DNA of 23,053 bases, taken from contig JAKIYU010000008.1 in the NCBI GenBank assembly GCA_022708385.1, positions 1 to 23,053 on the forward strand. Reading direction: 5' to 3'. Below are positions 17,201 through 23,053 of the stretch, in pieces; position 1 is the stretch's first letter; the number at the start of each line of letters is the position of its first letter. The notes under the pieces were generated by a model that saw only the letters and a list, made by a program, of their open reading frames with translations, was not told the origin of the DNA and did no database searches. Origin of the DNA: Bacteroidota bacterium. Its GTDB lineage: Bacteria > Bacteroidota > Bacteroidia > Bacteroidales > PXBB01. The position numbers were made by a program, and so were the translations under genes.

Positions 17201-20200
17201 AGGGCCCCGACATATTTTTACAATCAAACCTGCCATCAGTACTGGCGTACAACAATCAGGTAATCTGGAATATTTCACTTTCCAACATAACCGCAATCAG
17301 TGCTATGAATACGTGGTTTTCGGCTGATCAGAGTACAGGCGTTACTATTTTAGAAGTGCTTGATGTGGATAATAATGTTGTTTTAACTCCTGTAGGCGCT
17401 ATCTATCAGATTGGTGTCTTACCCGGAAATACCACGCGAAATTTCAGAATCAAAGCTACATACTCTTCCTGTTTGCCAAGCCAGATGATGGTTCATGCCG
17501 GTTGGAACTGCAATGCGGGTTATCCGGCAACAGTTAACAGTTATCCGTGTACACCCAAAAAACTCATACTTTCGTTGGCCCCACAGATTCCAAATCTTAT
17601 TGCTAATATCACCAGCCCTATAACAACTGTCGATTTGTGCGATACAACAAGCTATCTGGTAGAGGGTATTAATATTCAGTTAGGAACAGCCTACAATCTT
17701 AAATTTAAAGTTATTCTGCCACCAGGTGTTACCATTATTCCGGGTTCATCCCAACTGAGTTATCCCGTAGGAGCTCCCTTTGTAAATATTGCCAATCCTG
17801 TAAATATTGGGGGAACTCAATGGATGTGGGATATTTCAGCAATAAATTCTTTAATCGGCACGAATGGCTTGAAAGGTATCCTTGATACCAATTACAACGA
17901 TGTAAAAGTAACATTTAAAGTTATAACAGATTGCGACTATACCTCTGGCAGTGTCATTGGCTTTAATTTTCACGGGCAGAGCCATTGCGGCTATAATACC
18001 GGACAAGAAATATCCATGTCGTCGCAACTGGCAATAACCGGAGCAACTGAACCATATCTCACTGATATTCTTATTAATACGTCATATATTTCACCTTGCG
18101 CAGGAAACGACACTAAGTTAAATATTAAAGTAATTAACAACGGGCCCCTCTTTGTTGGTAATACCGATTCTATAGTGTTGAAACTACCCGAGGGTTTATT
18201 TTATCAACCTAACTCGTTTGTAGCAGTGTATAACGCGCCTGTAAATCCGGTGCCCACTATATATATGCTCAACAATCAGCAATATCTGGCCTGGCAATTA
18301 CCAGAATTTACGGCTGCAGGCGATAGCATTATGTTTGGAATAAATTACTACGGCTTGCCACAACCTACTTCATGTGGTATTTTAGTTCTCGAGGCCACTA
18401 CTTTCAGCACACGCAACCTCATGTGCCAGTTGATGGGGCAAAGCTGCGGCGTAAAGGTAAATACCGGCAGCGCTCAGGTGCCTATTTATGTGTATGAATC
18501 ATTTCTCACAGTTACAAACCCCTCTGCATTTGCTGTGCCTAACGGCTCAACAGGCGAAACCATCCTTGTTTCTTACAACATAAATAACAATGGTGAGGCC
18601 ATTTTTCCATCTCATAAGCTATATGTGAGCTTTTATCACGATACTGAAAACAATCACATTTTGTCTTCTGCTGATGTTTTGGTACATGTTGATTCGATGA
18701 ATGTATTTATTGACACCAATTCCGTAAATACTTTCAACACGCAGTTTAATGTTGTTGCCGGTCAGGCTTGTAACCTAATAATTTATATTGACACAACATT
18801 TAATACCTGCGTATGTAATCCTACACAAACTTTTGTCAATGTGCCCTTGTTAAATGCAGGTACCGATACGACTATATGTTCCGAACAAACGACTACCCTG
18901 GGGCTTCCCGCTATTAACGGTTATACCTATCAGTGGCAACCCGCCACCGGCCTTAATAATCCCAATGCTGCACAACCTGTATTTACAGGTGCAAATACAG
19001 GAAGCACACCTGTGACATTATCTTACATACTTACAACAAACAGAATTTCCTGCACAACCAAAGATACAGTGCAGGTAACCGTGTTGCCCTTGCCTTTAGC
19101 TGATGCAGGATTGCCGGATACCATCTGCTTTGGCGACAGTTCAACGCTGACTGCCAGCGGGGGCGTTTCTTATTTGTGGAGTAATAATGGCACAACACCT
19201 TCTATTGTAGTAGCCCCTCTGCAAACCGCTACATTTACAGTAACTGTTACAGGTGTAAATGGATGCAAACAGAAAGATAGTGTACTCGTTTGGGTAAACC
19301 CTTTGCCACCTGCCGATGCCGGTTTGGATAAAGCTGTTTGCAGGGGTGATACTGCCCAGTTAAACGCTTCGGGGGGCTTGGTTTATGCCTGGAGTCCATC
19401 AAATACACTGTCGTCGGCCGGCATAAATAACCCGCTGGCTTTTCCTTCCCTTACCACGACTTACATCGTAACAGTTACGGATAACAATGCATGTTCCAAT
19501 ACGGACGCCGTTGTGGTTACAGTAAATAATAACCCACTCATTGACCATATAATTAAAAACATAACATGCAAAGGTTTTAATGATGGCACTGTGACAGCAT
19601 CACCGTACAACGGGTTGTTCCCCTACACCTATTTGTGGAGTACAACACCAGCTCAAACAACACAGACAGCTACCGGGCTTTCTCCCGGTGTGAATTATTA
19701 CGTCACGGTAACTGATAATAACGGTTGCAGTGCTACCGATAGTTACATACTGACCGAGCCAGAGGCCCTGGGTTTGTCTTTATCCACAACAGATGCCCTG
19801 TGTTATTCCAGTTGCGACGGACAAGCCTCTGCTGTTGTGGTCGGGGGTACACTGCCTTATAATTATACATGGTCTCCTGCCGGTACAGGTGGCAATGTCC
19901 CTGCGCTTAATACGCTTTGCGCAGGTGCCTACACCCTGACTGTAAATGACAGTAACAACTGTGTAATTGATACATCCTTTACAATTCTTGAACCTGATGT
20001 GATGTTTTTCTCCTACACCACAACAGATGTACAGTGCTATAATGGCCTCGACGGCAGCATACAGATTACCAACGGTGGTGGTACGCCTGCTTATACCTAC
20101 AACTGGTCTCCTAACGTAAGCAGCGACACAACGGCATCCAACCTTTCGGCCGGAAACTATTCTGTAACCATTACCGACAGCCATCAGTGCGACACAAGTT

Positions 20201-21522
20201 TTACTGTTGTTATAACACAGCCAACCCAACTGCAGCTTTTTACAAGCGGTAACGATACCGTTTGCATTGGGGAGAGCTACGCCATAAGTGCAAACGCTAC
20301 AGGCGGCACCCAGCCTTATGTGTTTATATGGGACAACCTAGGCACTGACAGCGCTTATACTTTTACAGCGGGTGTTACCACCACTTATACGGTTATGGTT
20401 ACCGACAGCCACCAGTGTTTTACCCCTTCACAAAACATCGAAGTATTTGTTTATCCTGCTGTAAGTGTTGCAGCATTGTATGCAGGCGACAGCGCCGTAT
20501 GCCTGAATAACAGCACGCAGATTTCGGCACTCGCTTCAGGAGGCAACGGCGGCCCTTATACCTATATATGGAGTCAGGGTATTGGTTTACAAAATCCTCC
20601 GGTTACAGTAACACCGATTCAAACAACTACCTACTACGTTACTGCTGCTGATAATTGTGGTTCGCCAACCGCAACCGATAGCATTACAGTTGTTGTTCAT
20701 CCCTTGCCTGAGGTTGATTTTGAAGGCGAAAATACCGAGGGTTGCCAACCCCTAACAGTGGTGTTTACCGATTTAAGCCGGCCGGATATAGCTCAATGGG
20801 AATGGCACTTCGGCGACCCTAATAGTGGTTTAAACAATACATCTACACAGCAAAATCCCACACATACTTATTCACATGCAGGCACTTACCATGTTACTTT
20901 GATGGTTACAACAATATTTGGGTGTATCGGTTCTTTTACCCAAACCAACTTTGTTGATGTTTATCCTTTACCCATAGCTGATTTTGTTTTCCATCCGCCA
21001 TTCGCCGATATTGAAAATCCTGTAATCTATTTCCAAAACCAATCCTCAGGTGCTTCGCAATGGTTATGGAACTTCGGCGATTCGTTGTCGGGTAACCCTT
21101 ACTTATCATTCGATGAATCTACCAACCATTACTACAATACGCCTGGAACTTATACTATTTGGTTAACTGTTATGAGCGCTCATGGGTGCCTCGATTCAAT
21201 AAGCAAAACATTGATATACAGACCGGAATATACTTTTTATGTACCTAATGCCTTCTCGCCAAACGCCGATGGCCTCAACGATACCTTTGGCCCTGAAGGT
21301 GTAGGCCTCGACCTGGATGATTATGAAATGCTTATTTACGACCGCTGGGGTGGACTTATCTTTAAATCGCACGACGTTAACGACCGTTGGGATGGTAAAA
21401 TTAAGGGATCCGGAAAGTACCAACCCGTTGGTGTGTATAACTGGGTAATTTTCTTTACCAAGACGGCCGATTACGACAAGCATCTGTACAGATATACAGG
21501 CCATGTTTCCCTGATAAGATAG
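14296..21522 (+). CDS. Giant surface protein (2408 aa) with DUF11-like, Ig-like, SprB-like and PKD repeats and CHU_C/T9SS type B tail
   Basis: Signal peptide about 1-20 (LILTFTSSYGQ). Residues about 25-1510 are beta-rich repeats of conserved-repeat/DUF11 style (for example NNGQGNAYNVFLDI, INNGPLFVGNTDSIVLKLP), with cysteine clusters (NCCSDLCGG, CSCETNVSC, GPCCQNYGG) and a possible calcium loop DNNNDGLADP near 616. Then Ig-like modules near 1519, 1601 and 1672 (each with a DTxC or AVC start and TATFTVTV-type end), three SprB-like repeats near 1749, 1827 and 1904 (GGTPAYTYNWSP, LSAGNYSVTITD), two more Ig-like modules (1979, 2059), two PKD domains (about 2138 and 2226; WEWHFGD, WLWNFGD), and the CHU_C domain from about 2312 (FYVPNAFSPNADGLNDTFGP, IYDRWGGLIF, PVGVYNWVI). 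Likely a T9SS-exported adhesin or filament, anchored through the type B route. No catalytic domain seen. It follows the 349-aa T9SS gene. Confidence 0.92.
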   Translation: MKQFSILFLILILTFTSSYGQGNMITVNTQLPPSITICGAAQSVSVEIVNPSPFNMSNVTMKVTMPQGLNYVAVSLTGATEFNLTVLNEPVFTLANLPSQGAVMVTFNIAANCQLIDFISQGNLVNVETRVNYTTSNNITSYDLNSSYLYFVKQPNLSIINITNQTYSGNIGDVFTRCITITNGGFGELSQFTFTHTHGNGIKVNAVTIGTWSSSGNTETVYLSGANFATLGNMNTFFENAELITICETIEVINCVSVFSNYEVKWGCQGQICQNSVSTANVVFPNFTPNLVVTSTPNVNYCLGSTYANSPSIRLINNGQGNAYNVFLDIFQTTGTTYNNGTRSQIDVSSFTMQLNSNTPVSITPTQTFANSTHYCLTANPKGRVYLNIPQINSGDTVIIRWNYYNCCSDLCGGTRSLAGWAFQGSYKSICENSYTIPNKTGYSYRQLYGDLANNLSPPYISTGETKNFSFVFSSYANNYSNTTGRYWKFVVTLPPCLTYAGNFVIVRYNGTQFWNPTSVNVTGNTLTAIFNNNPPWDLYQAVVKFDLTANCSNIGCIEGDNMINIKSYYATSGACSCETNVSCFDIKIGVVCPITCEGLNNKGFDTYRSSYGLPDNNNDGLADPLPAVLDFNKIRTDRAMFGDTVTTVFKSTIKTSTNHPSWNYFYATSSITNGNRVGFLDGYLEIFQKSTGNVFTCNVGTSSIVNSGSTRKFNFNISPAVLVPLGLLPSGFTLNNDDSISFRVRYVVNSNAGGPVLDCFITNEIYVSDIANPTQHANKFYCNNYEGRFSIVSYYYTNWGPNSYVINTCNTVTCSQNYYLSIGPCCQNYGGGNLFPYEYRNWAHIYRLKAVIPSGYEFISAQFNQVRTAGTIVTNTSPWVTLTPLNPLSDTLEFNVEPFFETFGGTLPLSDDGFHGTLQFTLAPTCNVVQNVASPVSYFWDFATTNYLNNSNTANSSNVSTHDVITYQGPDIFLQSNLPSVLAYNNQVIWNISLSNITAISAMNTWFSADQSTGVTILEVLDVDNNVVLTPVGAIYQIGVLPGNTTRNFRIKATYSSCLPSQMMVHAGWNCNAGYPATVNSYPCTPKKLILSLAPQIPNLIANITSPITTVDLCDTTSYLVEGINIQLGTAYNLKFKVILPPGVTIIPGSSQLSYPVGAPFVNIANPVNIGGTQWMWDISAINSLIGTNGLKGILDTNYNDVKVTFKVITDCDYTSGSVIGFNFHGQSHCGYNTGQEISMSSQLAITGATEPYLTDILINTSYISPCAGNDTKLNIKVINNGPLFVGNTDSIVLKLPEGLFYQPNSFVAVYNAPVNPVPTIYMLNNQQYLAWQLPEFTAAGDSIMFGINYYGLPQPTSCGILVLEATTFSTRNLMCQLMGQSCGVKVNTGSAQVPIYVYESFLTVTNPSAFAVPNGSTGETILVSYNINNNGEAIFPSHKLYVSFYHDTENNHILSSADVLVHVDSMNVFIDTNSVNTFNTQFNVVAGQACNLIIYIDTTFNTCVCNPTQTFVNVPLLNAGTDTTICSEQTTTLGLPAINGYTYQWQPATGLNNPNAAQPVFTGANTGSTPVTLSYILTTNRISCTTKDTVQVTVLPLPLADAGLPDTICFGDSSTLTASGGVSYLWSNNGTTPSIVVAPLQTATFTVTVTGVNGCKQKDSVLVWVNPLPPADAGLDKAVCRGDTAQLNASGGLVYAWSPSNTLSSAGINNPLAFPSLTTTYIVTVTDNNACSNTDAVVVTVNNNPLIDHIIKNITCKGFNDGTVTASPYNGLFPYTYLWSTTPAQTTQTATGLSPGVNYYVTVTDNNGCSATDSYILTEPEALGLSLSTTDALCYSSCDGQASAVVVGGTLPYNYTWSPAGTGGNVPALNTLCAGAYTLTVNDSNNCVIDTSFTILEPDVMFFSYTTTDVQCYNGLDGSIQITNGGGTPAYTYNWSPNVSSDTTASNLSAGNYSVTITDSHQCDTSFTVVITQPTQLQLFTSGNDTVCIGESYAISANATGGTQPYVFIWDNLGTDSAYTFTAGVTTTYTVMVTDSHQCFTPSQNIEVFVYPAVSVAALYAGDSAVCLNNSTQISALASGGNGGPYTYIWSQGIGLQNPPVTVTPIQTTTYYVTAADNCGSPTATDSITVVVHPLPEVDFEGENTEGCQPLTVVFTDLSRPDIAQWEWHFGDPNSGLNNTSTQQNPTHTYSHAGTYHVTLMVTTIFGCIGSFTQTNFVDVYPLPIADFVFHPPFADIENPVIYFQNQSSGASQWLWNFGDSLSGNPYLSFDESTNHYYNTPGTYTIWLTVMSAHGCLDSISKTLIYRPEYTFYVPNAFSPNADGLNDTFGPEGVGLDLDDYEMLIYDRWGGLIFKSHDVNDRWDGKIKGSGKYQPVGVYNWVIFFTKTADYDKHLYRYTGHVSLIR

Positions 21523-21619
21523 TTTTATAAACATTTTCTTCCTTCAAAAATCAACAATCGCTAATCATCATTCGACATTTTCAATTTCAGATTATATTCC
21601 AGCTTGCTTATTCTTTTTA

Positions 21620-21627
21620 TATATTTG
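21620..21627 (+). promoter_or_regulatory. Candidate -7 box for the M3 peptidase gene
   Basis: TATATTTG matches TAnnTTTG, 45 bp before the ATG at 21673. The nearest upstream TTG (21604-21606) is only 13 bp away, too close for a standard -33 element, so the promoter is partial. The rest of the 150-bp gap after the giant gene shows no hairpin. Confidence 0.45.
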
Positions 21628-21672
21628 CACATTCATTTACGTATATATGTTTTATATTTAAAATTGAGCCTT

Positions 21673-23053
21673 ATGAAAAAACTATCCCATGTTGTATTAA
21701 TTTTTGTAGTCATGTATTTAGCTTCCTGCTCGGGCAAGAAAGAAGCCCCCAAAGAAACCAACCCGCTGCTTCTGGAGTTCAACACCCCATTTGAAGTACC
21801 GCCCTTTGAACAAATAAAAAACGAACATTACAAACCGGCCTTTGATACCGCTTTTGTAAGGCATGAAGAAGAAATCAATGCCATTGTGAACAACACCGAA
21901 AAGCCCACTTTCCAGAACACCATCGAGGCCCTCGACTATGCAGGTCTGCTGCTGAACAGGGTCAGCGCTATTTTCTTCAACCAACTTTCGGCCAACACCA
22001 GCGAAGAGCTGCAGGCCATTGCCCAGGAAATATCCCCCAAACTGTCGGAGCACTACGATAACATCATGCTCAACAAAAAGCTTTACGATAAAGTGAAAGC
22101 TGTTTATAGCGAAAAAGACAAACTGGGTCTCAACCCCGAACAGATACGCCTGCTCGAAGAAACCAACAAAAGATTCGTGCGCAACGGTGCTGCTCTTGAT
22201 GAGGTTAAACAGAAAAGGCTCAGGGAAATCAACCAGGAACTGTCCACACAAACGCTTAAATTCGGCGATAACGTTCTGGCCGAAACCAATGCTTACAAAC
22301 TTTTTATAGAAAAGAAGGAAGACCTTAGCGGCTTGCCCCAGAGCATAATTGACGGCGCTGCCGAAGCTGCCAAAGCCGAAGGAAAAGAAGGCCAGTGGCT
22401 GTTCACACTACATAACCCAAGCATCATGCCTTTCCTGCAGTATGCCGACAACAGGGAACTGCGCAAAAATATACTGAATGCCTATGCTTCGAGAGGCAAT
22501 AACAACAACGATAAAAACAACACAAAACTCATCACATCTATTGTAAACCTCAGGCTCGAAAAGGCCAAACTGCTCGGGTACAGCAGTCATGCCGCTTATG
22601 TGCTGGAAGATAACATGGCCAAAACACCCGAAAAGGTTTATGAACTTGTTAACCAGATATGGAAAGCCGGACTGGATGTGGCCAAAAAAGAAGCTGCCGA
22701 CCTGCAGAAGATGATTAAAAAGGACAAACAAAACTTCAAACTTGAGCCTTACGACTGGCGTTATTATGCCGAAAAACTGCGCAAGGAAAAATACGACCTC
22801 GACGAAGAAGCACTGCGCCCGTATTTCAAACTCGAAAATGTAAGAGAGGGCATATTCAGCGTGGCCAACAAGCTGTATGGCATCACATTTACCGCAGTTA
22901 AAGATATCCCAAAATACCACCCCGATGTTGAAGCCTATGAAGTCAAAGAAGCCGACGGCAAGCATCTGGGTATCCTGTATCTCGACTTTTTCCCGCGCGC
23001 CAGCAAGAGGGGAGGGGCCTGGATGACCGGTTACCGCGAACAGTACAAAAAGG
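21673..23053 (+). CDS. M3-family metallopeptidase lipoprotein (peptidyl-dipeptidase Dcp-like), 3' partial
   Basis: 460 codons are visible from the ATG at 21673 and the frame is open to the window end. The N-terminus is a lipoprotein signal: MKKLSHVVLIFVVMYLASCS, lipobox LASC with the lipidated Cys19, then SGKKEAPK. The rest matches the helical N-terminal half of Dcp/oligopeptidase A enzymes: FNTPFEVPPFEQIKNEHYKP, NTEKPTFQNTIEALD, EGQWLFTLHNPSIMPFLQYA, ILNAYASRG, NFKLEPYDWRYYAEKLRKEK, and LGILYLDFFPRASKRGGAWM, the segment that usually precedes the HExxH zinc site, which lies beyond the window. Expected role: zinc-dependent removal of C-terminal dipeptides or oligopeptide cleavage, attached to a membrane in the periplasm or at the surface. 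Length of the full protein would be about 700. Confidence 0.93.
   Translation, partial: MKKLSHVVLIFVVMYLASCSGKKEAPKETNPLLLEFNTPFEVPPFEQIKNEHYKPAFDTAFVRHEEEINAIVNNTEKPTFQNTIEALDYAGLLLNRVSAIFFNQLSANTSEELQAIAQEISPKLSEHYDNIMLNKKLYDKVKAVYSEKDKLGLNPEQIRLLEETNKRFVRNGAALDEVKQKRLREINQELSTQTLKFGDNVLAETNAYKLFIEKKEDLSGLPQSIIDGAAEAAKAEGKEGQWLFTLHNPSIMPFLQYADNRELRKNILNAYASRGNNNNDKNNTKLITSIVNLRLEKAKLLGYSSHAAYVLEDNMAKTPEKVYELVNQIWKAGLDVAKKEAADLQKMIKKDKQNFKLEPYDWRYYAEKLRKEKYDLDEEALRPYFKLENVREGIFSVANKLYGITFTAVKDIPKYHPDVEAYEVKEADGKHLGILYLDFFPRASKRGGAWMTGYREQYKK

Noticed and set aside
21718..22965. Two - strand frames (177 and 185 codons) at the right end
   Set aside because: They are antisense to the M3 peptidase, whose + strand frame is open throughout and matches the family from lipobox to the window edge.

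Overview
The window is a 23 kb piece of a Bacteroidota chromosome, probably from an uncultivated member of the Bacteroidia or a related class. Three genes encode proteins with type IX secretion (T9SS) C-terminal sorting domains: two type A tails and one CHU_C/type B 'gliding motility-associated' tail. The putative promoters fit the Bacteroidetes -7 consensus TAnnTTTG, Shine-Dalgarno sites are poor, and surface proteins carry PKD, SprB-like and Ig-like repeats. Both ends are cut inside genes: a purple-acid-phosphatase-like exported enzyme on the left and an M3 metallopeptidase lipoprotein on the right. No rRNA, tRNA, CRISPR array, transposase or phage gene was seen.

Left part (1-7117, all + strand): T9SS-exported metallophosphoesterase (5' truncated); PrsW-type intramembrane protease; a 1114-residue outer-membrane protein that joins a degenerate peptidase-MA-like domain, a TolB/WD40-like propeller and an Omp85-like barrel; an M20 amidohydrolase. 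Next comes a short convergent intergenic region carrying two heptanucleotide repeat tracts in opposite orientation, then a cyanophycinase-like S51 peptidase on the - strand, which is the only - strand gene.

Middle (8342-12397): a tightly packed probable operon of a BioF-like alpha-oxoamine synthase homologue with substituted active-site residues, the YqgF/RuvX nuclease, RecN, and an exported TPM-domain membrane protein with a glycine-rich tail. It is followed by a clear pseudogene (12439-12913) of a small outer-membrane protein, broken by two frameshifts and one nonsense codon.

Right part (13159-21522): a good Bacteroidetes promoter precedes two probably co-transcribed T9SS cargo genes, a 349-residue secreted protein and a 2408-residue giant surface protein. 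The last gene is the M3 lipoprotein peptidase with its own -7 box.

Functionally the window mixes housekeeping DNA/RNA maintenance (recN, ruvX), peptide and polymer turnover (M20, S51, M3, PrsW) and cell-surface construction (T9SS cargo, Omp85-like fusion). I see no defence or mobile system. The most unusual items are the Omp85/TolB/pseudo-peptidase fusion, the BioF homologue lacking both conserved active-site histidines, the heptad repeat pair, and the freshly decayed outer-membrane gene. Functions are assigned from motifs read by eye; no database search was run.
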